Assembly: GCF_021130785.1 (NCBI RefSeq)
Contig: NC_060207.1
Location: 103,962,001-104,026,000, forward strand
DNA length: 64,000 nucleotides
Direction of reading: 5' to 3'
Source of the DNA: Homalodisca vitripennis
Lineage: Eukaryota; Arthropoda; Insecta; Hemiptera; Cicadellidae
Position numbers and translations under genes: made by a program. A model generated the notes under the pieces. It saw only the letters and a list, made by a program, of their open reading frames with translations, was not told the DNA's origin and made no database searches. Within the stretch, counting starts at the first letter, position 1, and every line of letters begins with the position of its first letter. Shown here one piece after another: positions 10,255 through 22,882 of this stretch.

Positions 10255-12918
10255 AGTGAACTTTTTAACTGGAGTCCAGTCAATATTCATTCTTAGTTAT
10301 TTTGGAATAATTTTGGGAAAGAAATATTGTAAAAATTAAATTTAATGGGAATTTAGGAACTTGTCCTTTTGATCTGTGCAATATAAAACTTGTTGGTGCA
10401 GTGAACACATGTATATAAAATTTTATGTAAAAATACTAAAAGAGTTTTATGGTTGTTACAGATGCTTTCAGCAATATTTTTTGATTTATTAAATCTCTAA
10501 CACTGAAGAATTTATTTGATTTAAAAATCTCTAACACTGAAGAATACTTTTAAAGTAAAGTAAAGAAAATTAGTAACAAATATAATTGAATTTTGATGAT
10601 AAATTAAAGTGAAGAATTGCCAGATCAGATTAGAGTGTGAATGTTTGAATTTTGAAAATTGAATAAAAGACAAGCTGTAAGAACTTTGTACATTTTTGGG
10701 AGTGAAGTTTGAATTTAAAAGTCATTAAGAAGTTTTTATTTTAATTTTAATTCCAGTAATTATTTTTAAGAAGAAGTTTTATTTTAGTTTGAACTTTATT
10801 TATTTCAGAAGAATTTTTTTTATTTATAAACCTTCACAAAGTTTATTTTAAATTTAAAAGCTAACTCCTCATGTGCCAGTAAAACGGTACAGGTTAATAT
10901 TTGCACTATGTTTAAAATGTTACGGAAAAAATATTAATTTTTTATTTTTTGGAATTTAAAATATGCTACTCCTTCTGTGACAATGATACCTAAGATTTGG
11001 CATTTGAAAATTGAAAAAAACGTATTTATATGGAATTTGTGGTAATTTCTAAAAAGACACATGCCTTCAGATTTTCAGTCTGCTTCCTGCCATGCTGATC
11101 GTGGATGCACAAGCAGGAGCACACTTCCTCTTCCCCCCACTAACAGCAGCCTTGTTCGGCCTTACCCTCCAGCCCCTCAATTAGTTCCTCTCTTCTTTCG
11201 ATATGCACTTGACATCTTTGTTTTCAACTCTATTTTTACAACTAGGATAATCTCACTGAGTCATGCTTGTGTTAAGCTGAGCACACTTATTTAGATGCAT
11301 TCTTATTGAAAATATATGTATACAATGTTATACTAATAAGTTTCAAATTACTAAACCATTCAAAACATCTTTAAATATGAAAATTAGACTGGATTGTATA
11401 AACTTCAACGCTTGACAACAAGGGCGCTATACACAACCTGGGCTACATGCTTTAAAACTTTGCAATCTTTTTTCAATTACATTAATGAACAATGAAAATT
11501 ATCATTTTCTTTGATAACATAAAAGAGAAAAAACACTATTCTAATTGGAATCAGTCAGGTTAGAATAAATATTCTAACCATCTAATAATCATTATATTTA
11601 GAGGCCGGAAAATTAGAAAAATCATATAAATTGATCAGTCGACGATAATTTGACGCAGAATATCTTATAATTTGGCTTAAAGTAAAAGGTGAAGATAAGG
11701 ATAAGATTGTATACATTTTATACACATATACTAATATACATACTGCAAAAAAAGGTTTTGCCAGCCGTTTTTTTGAACCTGGTACACAGTTGCCTACATT
11801 TTCTGATTTAAAGGTCTATAATTTCTGTAAAGTGATTAAAAACATGTTTTACTAGATCACTTCTCAAAAAGAGTTATTCATTGAGAAGTTAACTTGAGGT
11901 TGACAGCCTATCCTCGAGGTTCTTCGTCATTAATTTTTATCTGCTTTTCCATCCAAACGCTATCTCAACAACAAACTGACTTATAGACATGAAATTTTGC
12001 ATAAACTTCATTTTTATACAAGGAACGTTGAGTTCAGTGGTGGTGCATGCCCAATCATAGAATTTGACAAGTCATCGAAGCCTATCACTGTCAATTTCTT
12101 TTTTGTCCACGAAGTGGATGAAAAGTTTATTTTCTGTATTACTGTCTGCCTGTCTATAGGGCATATCAAGAATGAAATGAGCTTGAAATTTTCACTGCAA
12201 CCTTGGTGAAGCGTATTATGTGACACGTGGTATGGTTTACTCCTACTTTGTTTGCAAGTAGACAAGACACTTCAATGATGGTTTCAATATGTGATTCTCA
12301 AAATCAAAATTACTCAAGGTTATGCAAACATGGTAACTTGGATAATACAGAAATTATGAGTATAATGTTAACTTTACTTCTTACTCAAAGTTAAAGTTTA
12401 TGCATTTTGTGAAAATGCTGAAATTATTACCTTAAACTTAACACCATCTGATCTTTCTCAATTTATAAAACCGGTAAAAAATGTGTCTTACATGGTATGT
12501 AATAAAAATTGTTGTTCCTGTCTACTAGAACAGTTTTAAATGAAAGGCTATCATGCTCTCCTATATACTATCGTAAATTCCAGTGTACTATTGTGTTGAT
12601 AGAATCCAACATATGACTTTCAGTTTAGTAATTCAATAAATCGATATTATTCTTCTTTAGAGGATGTATAAATGTTAAAAATCCACATATAATAACGGTT
12701 TATGAAATCAAATCTTTATAATGTATTTGACCGATAAAATATGTTGTTTGACAAATAATAACTACGTCTGTTAAAGTTTGTGACTATCACATTTTCAGAT
12801 TTTTATAACAGTTTGTTCAGTGAAGACAAAAACAAATCTGACACCTCAAATGTGATGATTATCTAGGGATTACCGTATGCACAAGCATCCATGATGGAGT
12901 AAACCCACAAACCTAACC
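10255..12918. other. Gene-free AT-rich stretch with one Ser/Pro-rich ORF
   Basis: Mostly AT-rich. A plus-strand 77-codon ORF (11061-11294) starts MPSDFQSASCHADRGC and has a Pro-rich middle. It is preceded by TTTTCAG, so a coding exon cannot be excluded, but it matches nothing known to me. Two short copies of AATCTCTAACACTGAAGAAT lie near 10490 and 10525. Confidence 0.35.
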
Positions 12919-14443
12919 CAGGGTGGCCAATCAAAACCTCTTTTCAAATTCCCGGTTTTCCCGGTCGAAAATTTCTGATTATCTAGTCTATTGTCAAACC
13001 AAATAGACAACTTACTGTAGTACTGTATTTAAGCCTTACGCCAAGTGCAACAATGACGTTTTATCGTCACTAGCAGTATTTACAAGAAATGCGACAAAGC
13101 TGTTGTGCTCTAGCATTTTGTTGCTAGCAAGAAATATGGTGACGATTTATCGCTATCACCTATAGCTCCTTAGTTATTATCAATGTGTCGAAATAATATT
13201 GTGTTGTAATAACTTTCCTTTCTGTGATGTTTAGAAAATAACATGTATCCATTTCGGAAATACAAAGATAACAAATAAATACCGACACAGCGCTACCGTG
13301 GGGCAGACTGCAGCACAGTATTGCGGATCAGAGGTCTAGAGGTGGACGAACTTTTGTCCACGACTAGACAGTGCAAACTCAGTCAGTTAGTCAGTTAGAT
13401 TACAGTCAAGGACCACGAAACAACAAGACATAAAGGTCCGAACGATCATCACTTGTACGTAGAAGTCATTTAGGTAAATACTTGACCGGAGAACTGACGG
13501 GATTTCCAGCCGTCATCCAACCAATGCCGCTCTAACGATAAAAACTGATGAGCGTGGCTGATTCAATCAGCAGACCGTCTGCCGTTTGTAGACTGGCAAC
13601 AACATTAAGTTGCGTTTACACTGGCAAGTAAAGTTGAGAGAGAATTTGCACAACTACTGTTGCATAATGTGAACAAGATAAGCAATTTTACTCACGAGAA
13701 CTGTCGCAAGTACTTGCTACAGTTGTATTGCTGGTTGCTCCAGGAGTCAAGACGAAGCCTGTTCACAGACGACAGTGATGTCTTGACAATGTTTATAATT
13801 GAAATTTTAATAGCCGACACTGTTCTCCAGTTCTTGTAACCAACTGTCCGGCACTGGTTGCGGCAGCGCTCGCGAGAGCTCTTGCGCCCGTTTAGACTAG
13901 CGATGTTTAGTTGGACACAAAACTTGCGCCATTTTTTGCCGGTGTAAATGCAGTTCAGCCGAGATTTTGATGTGACCGTGATATCAAAACATAACACTTC
14001 CTTTGTTTTAACCTATGTAATTTGATGACAATCGGAACATGTGTGAGGAGCAATTGTTCATAGACCAACAGAGGCCTCGGCTGCGATACGAGCGGTTAGC
14101 GCTAGATTGGGCAGGGACTTAATGTTTAATGTATGTGTTGTACATATGGGGAACACCCTACACTAGCCATGGCAGATGTGAGCAGCAGGGCAGTACCACA
14201 AGATGGCCCTTATCCGCAGCCAATTCTAAACATTAAATGTTTCTCCTGCCGCTCAACCCTCAGCTCAGTCTGTCATTGCTGTGCAACAGGACGTAAATGC
14301 CCCCTTTTCGACGTTACTTGTTGTAACTACCCCACTACTTTCTTAACCAACAGATCTCTTATTAATCTTTGTATAAATCCAACTAACATTCTGGTGTACT
14401 CAAAAACCCGGGCTGCACCTCTTATAAAACCGTTAAACATTAT
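12919..14443 (+). mobile_element. CAGGGTGGCC-ended DNA repeat, copy 1 (right end missing)
   Basis: Begins CAGGGTGGCCAATCAAAACC with a subterminal CCCGGTTTTCCCGG, and matches the copy at 40628-42541 in long blocks: the opening 260 bp, the segment near 13270-13350, the segment near 13600-13900, and the block around 14205-14443. Similarity stops at about 14443, so the right third with the second inverted end is absent. It carries about 300 bp near 13903-14198 that copy 2 lacks. No transposase is readable. The superfamily is undetermined; CAGGG ends are compatible with hAT-type elements, but no 8-bp duplication is seen. Confidence 0.7.
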
Positions 14444-16527
14444 ATTATATACAACATTATTTATAAACACATCACTGACATTATAGTTTCATATGTATAT
14501 GCACTGTAAACTGTCATGATACCCAGTTGAGGAAAGTGATTCTTCACAGTTACATTCCATTGAAGTTTTAAAATGACACGAATTTCTTTTTTTGTATCAC
14601 CAAAATTGAATCTAATTTATACTAGCCAAATTTATACTCTATCAAATAAAAGTAGAAAGTAGAAGATCATGAGTACATACACAGTTAAAATCAAGAATTC
14701 TATTCAATTCAATGACTTGGTTCTAAAAATGTAGCTATTTTACTAACTCTCTGCAGTTAAATTAATGATATTCTTGAATTAATTTGTGTTATTGGAGACT
14801 CTTCATTGGTTTACAAACAGTTTGATGAAATTGGTTTGGAGATGATTTTATTTCAATCATACTTAAACTGAAAATGCTATTAGGATTCAAAATTTGAGAA
14901 TGGAACATTGATTTTTTTAAAGACGAATTGGATTAAAGATTTGAAAATCCTTGATTTTGCCATTACTAGTTTCTATTCTTATTAATTTGTAGCCAGTATT
15001 AAAAACTATTAATCTTATACATGATCTAATATTTAATCCTGTGATTTATTTTAATTTGAAAAAGAAACAAATATTTAATCTGATAATGAAGAACAATATA
15101 GCTATTTATGAAAATAAAAGTTCTTAGTAACGAAATGGAATTGGCTGTCTCCAATTTGCTTTGAATCTAACACAATCGAATCTCACACTCAGATCTATAA
15201 CGTGTAGTTTCCTTATTAAAATTATAAATATAGTTTAACAGTATTTTAAAATGAATAGAAAGGAAAAGTAACTATAGTCACAAAAGTTAAAAATTCTTTT
15301 ATTTTTTCACTCTAAATATGAGAGGGCTTACAGTAATGTAAACAAAACAAATGTCTTTGGCGAATCCTAAAAATCATACCAAGCAAGGTACATGATATCA
15401 CAATTAATTAATTAAAATGGTTTAATCTTGGTAGGTATAAATATCAATTTTGTTACAAAGATTGTGAGTGATCTACCTAGTTGAGCATACTGAATGCATT
15501 TATGATTTATCACGACAACATAAAGCTTCAAACCGTAGATGGACAATATGCACTTTACGATGAACATTTAATATACAATATTGTTACTCTTTACAGACAG
15601 ATAAATTTTTACTGTAGGCTGAGTTACTGGTTTATACTAAAATATTCCATCACATTATGCTTCATCAATATGAGTACAAACAGGTTTTATATTATGTTCT
15701 GAGGAAAGTGTTACTTCTATTACAATATGTACATAAAAATACATAAAATCTCATCTCATGAGAAGCACAGTTATTATTAAAGTTTATTATTTGATCAACA
15801 TTTTTTCATTTTTTATTAACTGTGTTTTTAAATAACAAAAATCCACATTTACAATTAAATGGGTTTTAAATTTAATTTCTACAGCTACGAAGCTACATTA
15901 GTCCAGGATAAAATTTTAAATACAAATTAATTATTAAAATTGGAACATATAAATTAACTACATGTATACAAGACCCTGAATTAATTATAAAACAAATAAA
16001 TAATGTGCAAATATACAAATTAATTGTATATTCACAAAAAGCTTGAGTACCAACAAAAATAATCATTCATACTATTTAAATAACAAATATAAAACATTTT
16101 AAACAAAGAAAACATTTTTAAGGTGCAAATGTTACTTACAAACCTATCTGTGTACAGACGTAATAAAAATCTTAAAATATTTACAATTTTCACAAACTAT
16201 TATTAAAACAACACACAAAACATATTAAAACCGATGTCAAAATTAATTTAACTTCTGTTGCTATCTTAAAACTTTGAAACAGTTTGATCGGTTTGAATCT
16301 ACAAAACAACAGATAATTTAAATTTTTATCACAAGTGTTATATAAAAACATTAGATCTTGGCGGAAAATATTTTCATGCACGAGTTTACTACATCGGTTG
16401 ATTCATGACTGATTGTTAAATAAATACTAAAACTAACTAAATATGGTAAACGAGTACAAGATATTTGTGAGTATTACACTGTCTTGATGGTGAAGCAAGC
16501 AGCCACTGGTGAGTATCACAGGCAAGT
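14444..16527. other. AT-rich stretch, includes probable syd 3' untranslated region
   Basis: No ORF of note. About 15.8-16.5 kb is the likely 3' untranslated region of the conventional syd transcript on the minus strand. The rest shows no recognised feature. Confidence 0.45.
15812..15817 (-). terminator. Candidate poly(A) signal of the conventional syd transcript
   Basis: First AATAAA on the minus strand after the stop codon at 16528, which would give a 3' untranslated region of roughly 0.7 kb. A second one lies at 15783-15788. The stretch between stop and signal is AT-rich with no long ORF or transposon signature. AATAAA is frequent by chance in this composition, so this is only the nearest candidate. 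Confidence 0.35.
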
Positions 16528-16640
16528 TCAGTGAGGAAGAGTGACCTGCCAAACAATCAGATGGCTCTTCTCTCCCTTGAGGCTGACGAGATGTTGCTGT
16601 GTATCCTCCCCACCCTCCTCCTCCCCTTCCTCACCGTCAC
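16528..16640 (-). CDS. syd: syd/JIP3 conventional terminal exon (SHLIVWQV end)
   Basis: Terminal exon of the sunday driver/JIP3 gene. With the G carried over from exon 40388-40522 it reads G-DGEEGEEEGGEDTQQ, then a short linker, then KGEKSHLIVWQVTLPH and a TGA stop at 16528-16530. The acidic run after FRIG and the SHLIVWQV ending are the hallmark C terminus of JIP3/JIP4. The acceptor is TTCTGCTGACAG, and the phase-1 entry fits. Reaching this exon needs a 23.7-kb intron that passes over the alternative exon at 25323-25420, a mariner and a LINE. Too short for the usual ORF cut-off, so it was found by reading the strand by eye. Confidence 0.92.
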
Positions 16641-17165
16641 CTGTCAGCAGAATAACACTTGGGCGTTAACACATTAACACAAAACTTTGAAAAACGAACG
16701 TGGGAGCCCTTCAACTGTTTTTCCACTCCTATCTAATAGTAACACTACTACATCTGTTGGATCAGGTTTGCCTACTATCTAACCCTATTTCCTGTGTTGG
16801 TCAGAAAAAGTATTACCGAAAAGTAGAACTATTTGTTGGATTCTAAAATTGATTGACTGTTATGACTATAACAGTGAGGTAGGTGTGGCCCAGCATATGG
16901 ACAATGCTGACACCAATGTTAATGATTTGAACTAGAAAATTGAGGCGATCCACACAATCATTCTAATAACGCAATAAAGTTGTGAAAAAGGCATATCAAA
17001 TTGTATTAAATATAAACAACTATACATTTTTTAAACATGGTGATGTATTCCACTAAGTTTATGATTGGACATCTGCTGAACAAATAGTATTCACTAATCA
17101 AGTTTTCATATTAACAAACATTATGAATGTGATGAAGGAGGAGGAGCTCTTCTTATTGGAATATC

Positions 17166-17307
17166 AATTTTCTATTATTTTACAAAAGAAAACTCATAAT
17201 TCTCCATTAATAATCATGATGGCATCTTCGATGTCGAAAGGCCTTGTGGTAAAATACACAAATTATTGGAGAATTGTGAGTTTTCTTTTGTAAAATAACA
17301 GAAAATT
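17166..17307. repeat. Fold-back hairpin, 41-bp arms
   Basis: The left arm 17166-17206 (ending AACTCATAATTCTCCA) and right arm 17267-17307 (starting TGGAGAATTGTGAG) are nearly perfect reverse complements with a 60-bp loop. The loop includes a CGATGTCGAAAGGCC stretch. No target duplication or ORF is seen. It lies about 0.5 kb inside the intron upstream of the conventional syd terminal exon. Confidence 0.8.
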
Positions 17308-18608
17308 ATGAATGCGGTTTCATGTTATAATATACCATTTTTTAATTTCATGTTATGCTTATGTATTTTTTTCTAAAAGAGCATACAGAAAAAGATTTAC
17401 TTAACTCTAAACAATTACTTTAAAAGCAATTTGGATTATGAAAGAACTGGTGTCTCAGAATTGGTCATGATAGAAATGAATATTCATTAATCGTTGCTGT
17501 TTGTGTAATCAGGGAAAAGCAATAATGTGTTAGTACAGATACTATGCAGTGTTCCAAGATTTATGATGCATTAAAACTTATCATAATATGATTAAATCTT
17601 ACCCAAATCATAACAACCAATTTTTATTTGTGAGGTAAATTTAAGATTACAGTAGAGTAATTTATTTGTTGTTACTACTTAGAACCTGTGAGTTGACAGA
17701 AGCAACTTGTCTTTAAACAATTATATTATATTTTTCTATAAGTTGTTGGTATTTAAAAGGCAGAGACTAAAAATATTTCAGTTATGTGCAAACAAAACTT
17801 ATAGATTATTCAAGTAAGTATCCACCACCAAACAGCAAGCATGGAAATGCAAACCACAGACAGATAAAATACTATCAGTACAATAGATAATGAATACTGT
17901 ACCTTTAGGTATTTCAAAATATTGGCGGCACTTTTGTGAATTGTAATGTACACAATAAACAAAAATAAGATAATACCGATATTTCCAAATAATGCGCTTT
18001 TAGGGTTGAAACCAAACCACATCACAATACACCAGCAATACCAATAAATCATCTAACAAAACAAGCTGTACAAGATTATAACAGATAAAAACTGTAAGAA
18101 ATAGAAAAATATCTATTACATGTAGTTTAATAACATATTTATAAAAGTATGTATATACTACATTTGAAAGTTAATTTAATTTGGACACCCAATGCAAATC
18201 ACCCAATTTCTAAAGTTTAGTAGGTTAATTTTTTGGATTAACTTACCATTTGTGTTTAAACTTTCCAAATTAAGACCAAAATCTCAGTAGTTGGAAAAAC
18301 ATAAATAAATGTATTTACTGCAAATGTTTTAGAAAACTCGTAGAGCATGTGATGTCTTACATTTTTCTCCATCACTATAACACCAGTACGTGTATGGCTT
18401 ATAACTATAATGACAAATTTTTAAATACAGAATGAATGTTGTTAGTGCAAGATATTACAGCTTGATAAGTAAAATAGACCAAAATAGGGTAAAACAATTT
18501 TTTTTAATACAAACATAGTATTGGTTTCATAAACACCTCATATTTGTGAATTTGCAAGATAATTAAAATAAAACTGGTGTCACAAAATGTGTTACACAAC
18601 CTGATGTA

Positions 18609-19865
18609 CAAAGGCTATTCAGAAAGTAAGGAACGTTTTTGAATTAAAAAAAAAAACAAATACAAGAAAATTAGTTTATTATATACATGTGAAAGAAGGA
18701 CTAAAATACCACTTTTCTACTTAATCACCATACAAATTCAGGCACTTATCATAGTGGTAAACAAGCTTTAAAATTACTGTCATAGAATTCTGTCGCCTGT
18801 GATTTCAGCCACTTAGTGACGGGTACTGATGAGTAGCTCCTCATCGTTGTCAAAATGGTGTTACTAGCCAGGTCTTTATTTTCAGGAACAAGTGAAAATT
18901 AATTGGAGCAAGATCAGGACTGTAGGGGGGAAAAGGAAAAACTTCCCAGTTGAATGAGTTCTAGAGTTGTTGTGTACGGTTTGCCGTGTGAGGTCATGCA
19001 AAAAAAATTTTGGATGACAATTTTCCTCTATGCTTGTTTTGGACAGCTCTCCTGAGGTTTTGCAACGTTTGAGTACTGATCAGAGTTTAATGCTGCACCA
19101 TGCTCGAGAAAATCAATAAGAACACTTCACCCATCACAGAATACTGTTGCCAAAGTTTGCAGACATATCCTTGGTTTTTTAGGGGAACTTGTATACACCC
19201 CTCCATGGAGTGTAATTTTGTCTCACAATTCACATGTTCCACCCAGGTTTCGTCTCCTATTACATTTCGATCTAGTAGTGCACCACCATGACTTTGGTAG
19301 GCCTCCAAAAAACGTCAAAGTTGCACCCATTCACTGTTCTTTATGGTGATCTGTAAGCATTTTTGAACCCATCTTGCACAAAATTTGTGGTGCCTAACTT
19401 CTTTGAAACAATTTCAAACAATAAAGTCTGTCAAACTTGTAAGAAAAATAGAGAAAGCTCAGTTATTGTGAAACAGCAGTTAACTTTGGTGACCAGATCA
19501 CCATTCACAATGCTCAGACGTCCACTCTTCTCTTAATCATGAACATTTGTTTTGCCATTTTTGAACTAAATGGCAAGTCATTCTGTTGTTCCTGTACACT
19601 TCACTTAGTTCCCGATGTGTTTCTATTGGTTTTAAGTTTTTTCCAACAAAGAACTAAGAACAGACCACACTTCATAACTGACAGGATTTTGGATTGCAGC
19701 ACACATTTCAAATTTTAATATAAAAAAACCAGCAGCGCGGAGGTGTTTCTGTTGTCACAACTGAACAAGCTGAATGAGGTGCCGAGCACAAGCACATCAA
19801 CATATAAGCTCTTGGCGTTCCTGGTGGCATCAGGTGGAAACGTTCCTTATTTTCTGACGCCATCG
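18609..19865 (-). mobile_element. Decayed mariner transposon, nearly full length
   Basis: 1257 bp between TA dinucleotides at 18607-18608 and 19866-19867. The ends pair as TATTCAGAAAGTAAGGAACG on the left and GCGTCAGAAAATAAGGAACG read inwards from the right. The minus strand encodes a broken mariner transposase; the clearest piece (19087-19308) contains GALLDRNVIGDETWVEHVN, holding the first catalytic Asp in GDETW, followed by ETKLHSMEG. Downstream traces of the C-terminal half are spread over several frames with stops. Length is normal for a complete mariner, so inactivity is due to point changes rather than deletion. Confidence 0.88.
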
Positions 19866-20657
19866 TAATTTAAAACCAAGTTTAAACAAAACTAGAATGA
19901 TTAAATTAAAATGCAACTACATAATATACATGTTTAAGTAAGTGATGTTGCTTTTCAATACATTTCACCAAAAATGTAACAGAAAGAAAATTTATGAAAG
20001 TGAGTTTAATTGCATTACAAGAAGGGTTTATTAACATGATCACAGCATTATTGGAATTTTATGAACATAAATTTGGTGGTAAAGAATAACTGGTTACTTG
20101 CTTATACTGATCTTCTGCACAGTATATCTCAGCAGCTGACTAAATACAGCATTCTAGGTTAGTCTGGGGTAGCTGTTATATCTTTGTAAATTTAAAAAGG
20201 AAACACTAGAGTACATAAATAACATAAACATGTATACATTAATCATTTAAGTTATTTGTGTGGTGTAGTGTTTCCTTTTTGTATTGGGAATTGTAATGTG
20301 TTTATTTAAACATAATATATTACATAATGATATGTATAATTTCTGAGCCCTTTGATATTGGTTATATATTCTTTTATAATAATGGGACCTCTTTTGTTTC
20401 TTTTGTACATAAATGATCTCCCTGCAAACATATCAAACAGTTTAACACTTCATGCAGATGACACGACAACTTGTTAGATCTAGGAATGATGACGAATTGA
20501 AAGTTAAAATCAGTGAAACCATAACTGAATTAAAGGAATCCTTTGAAGCAAATGGACTCAAACTAAACCAAGAAAAAACTAGATTGGTAAAATTTTGTAC
20601 TCCTCAATCAAGAAATCATTTAAGTGATTTAGAATTTGAATATCAAGAGATTTTCTA

Positions 20658-21990
20658 CAGGGTGACCACCGGGAACCGGACGTTTTTGGAATTGTTATTA
20701 CACGCTCAGCCAAGATGGGAGAGGGGGGAGAGTGTGGTGAATGACCTTGCTATACAATGCCATTTCAGTAGCCATGGAGCAGTGGACAGTGGAGCATCGC
20801 ATGTTTGCGTACGACGCGTATGTGCAAAATGGCGAGTCTGTTACAACGGTACAACGGCTTTTTCGCACTTATTTCAACCTTGGACGCCATGGTACGGTTC
20901 CTACCCGCAATACTATTCACAGGTGGGTTCAAAATCTGAGAACGACAGGAGTTATTTTTTTTTTTAAATCTCCTGGCCCAAGGAAGACCGTAAGGACGCC
21001 GGAAAACGTCGAGAGGGTGAGACTAGCCCTCATTCGGAGCACAAGTCGTTCAGCAAGAAGACATGCAAGTGAACTAAGGTTAAAGCGTGAATCAGTACGG
21101 AAAATTTTGCAAAGTGATTTAAAATTTCATCCTTATAAAATGTGTGTAGTTCAGAAGCTAAAGGAAAGAGATTACGCTCAGCGAGAGGACTTCGCCATTC
21201 ACATGCAAGTGTTGCTCGAAGATAATGACAGCACAATAATCATTATGAGTGATGAGGCACATTTTAATTTAAATGGAGACGTTAACAAGCAAAATCTACG
21301 TTACTGGGTAACCGAGAATCCTCGCATAATTCACCAAAAACCTCTCCATTCAGAACGTGTAACTGTGTGGTGTGCGGTTGCCACTTTTGGAATTATTGGT
21401 CCGTATTTTTTTGAAGGTGAAAATGGAGCCTCAGTAACAGTCAACTCCAAACGTTACACTCACATGCTGAACACTTTCTTACGTCCATAACTGAGAAGAC
21501 GAGGTCTAGACGGAAATGAACACGTTTATTTTCAACAAGATGGTGCCACAGCCGCATACTGCTTGCTTGTCTATGGCTGTGGTCCGTCAGATGTTTCCAG
21601 GAAGGGTCATTTCCCATTTTGGCGACATCCAGTGGCCCCCAAGGTCACCAGACTTGACCACTTGTGACTTTTGTTTGTGGGGGTACCTCAAATCACGAGT
21701 CTACAACAACAAACCTCGCACCTTGGCAGAGCTAAAGAATGCAATCAAGACCGAAGTGGCAGCAATTGATCAAGAGCTTCTCGAACGTGTACATGCGGAT
21801 TTTCTTAAAAGGTTAGAAACCTGCATTCAAGAAAATGGACACCATCTATTTGACGTTATATTCCATAAGTAATATTGTTCTTGAATGGCATGTAAGTACA
21901 AACATTTCTATGTAATAAAATAAGTTTTATGTTAAAAAATAAGGGGTTTATGTTTATTTAAAAAACGTCCGGTTCCCGGTGGTCACCCTG
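20658..21990 (+). mobile_element. Tc1/mariner-superfamily element with DD41D spacing and perfect 30-bp ends
   Basis: 1333 bp flanked by TA (20656-20657 and 21991-21992). The 30-bp terminal repeats, from CAGGGTGACCACCGGGAACC inwards to GTTTTT, are identical at both ends. Perfect ends and only two obvious lesions in its transposase suggest a fairly recent insertion. It lies inside an older LINE, inside the long last intron of syd. Its ends and transposase differ from the other mariners in this window. Confidence 0.95.
20774..21872 (+). pseudogene. Broken DD41D-type mariner-superfamily transposase
   Basis: The frame opens MEQWTVEHRMFAYDAYVQNG, continues through a helix-turn-helix region (TRNTIHRWVQNLRTTG), a GRPR-like basic turn (SPGPRKTVRTPENVERV) and a second DNA-binding helix block (SVRKILQSDLKFHPYKM), to the first catalytic Asp in MSDEAHFNLNG (about 21248). 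The second Asp is in VYFQQDGAT (about 21540), after an in-frame TAA at 21487. An extra base near 21554 shifts the frame, and the third Asp follows in SPDLTTCDFCLWGYLK. Counting between the second and third catalytic Asp across the shift gives 41 residues. The C terminus ends ENGHHLFDVIFHK. Total length of about 365 residues is normal for the family. The T-run near 20950 may hide a further small lesion. Confidence 0.9.
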
Positions 21991-22882
21991 TATTAGTAAA
22001 AACACAAAATTTTGGGGGCTATAACTAGATTTGCATTTAAATTGGACTAAGTGCATTGAAACTATTTTAAGAAAGTTAAACTCTGCATGCTTTCAAATGA
22101 TTATTTTGAAACATACCATAGATTTAAAAACACGTTTAATCATATATTATGCTTATTTTTATTCAATCCTTCAGTATGGAATTGAGTCCTGGGGGGTTTC
22201 AACAGATACAGATAAAATTGTTTAATTCAGAAGAAATTTTTAAGAATAATGACATTTTTATCTTGGAAGGCTTCTTGTAAGCCTATCTTTAATGAACATA
22301 AAATTTTAACTGTACCAGGCCTAATAATTTTCAAACCGTTATTAACAGTGCAGTCTAATTATGATAACCTTTTTAATGAAAACCAAAAACACAGACGTAA
22401 TACTACGTATAAAACTAATTTTTAATATCCCAGACATCATCTGAAAGTGGTGGAAAAGACACCATTCTACATGGGGAAAATTTTTTTCAATAAATTACCT
22501 TTAAGGTTTAAGGAATTAATATATTCAGGCGCATTCCGAAATAACATTAAGGAGTTGCTTCTTGAAAAAACATTTTATAATGTAAGTGAGTTTTTAAATG
22601 AAATTTTTTTTAGTTTTAGGCACTGTATTACTGTTTGTTAATATTGATTTTTATATTTTTAAGTAGGTCTACAAGTTGGCATATTGCTTTTCTATGATAA
22701 GTTAATTAATACCCTGTTTTATTGTGTGTGTTTTATTGCTTTTTTGTGTGTATTATTGTATTGTGTGTTTGGTTGTTTGGATTTACTCAAACAAGAGTAG
22801 TGCAGGTTATATCTGACAATGTCATCTGTTTTATAGCTGTGCTATATTATCATGAAACGTTTGTGACAATAAAGATTTATTA

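Larger units (their letters stand above)
20378..22882 (+). mobile_element. 5'-truncated LINE (Jockey/CR1-like), split by a younger DNA transposon
   Basis: The left part (20378-20657) encodes the reverse-transcriptase core MGPLLFLLYINDLP and HADDTT (the catalytic aspartates), then a stop and frame change, then KESFEANGLKLNQEKTRLVK. The right part (21993-22640) resumes with RLIIYYAYFYSILQYGIESW and the C-terminal NKLPLRF...LLEKTFYNVSEFLN. The sequence ends at about 22868-22882 with CAATAAAGATTTATTATTA, a poly(A)-signal plus simple tail typical of this LINE group. The element at 20658-21990 with TA duplication interrupts it, so the LINE inserted first. Confidence 0.85.

Noticed and set aside
11061..11294. 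77-codon Pro-rich ORF as a gene
   Set aside because: Possible acceptor upstream but no known domain and no in-phase partner exon; kept only as a remark.
12014..12265. Overlapping plus and minus ORFs near 12 kb
   Set aside because: Composition and peptide sequence look random, and no splice context or motif was found.
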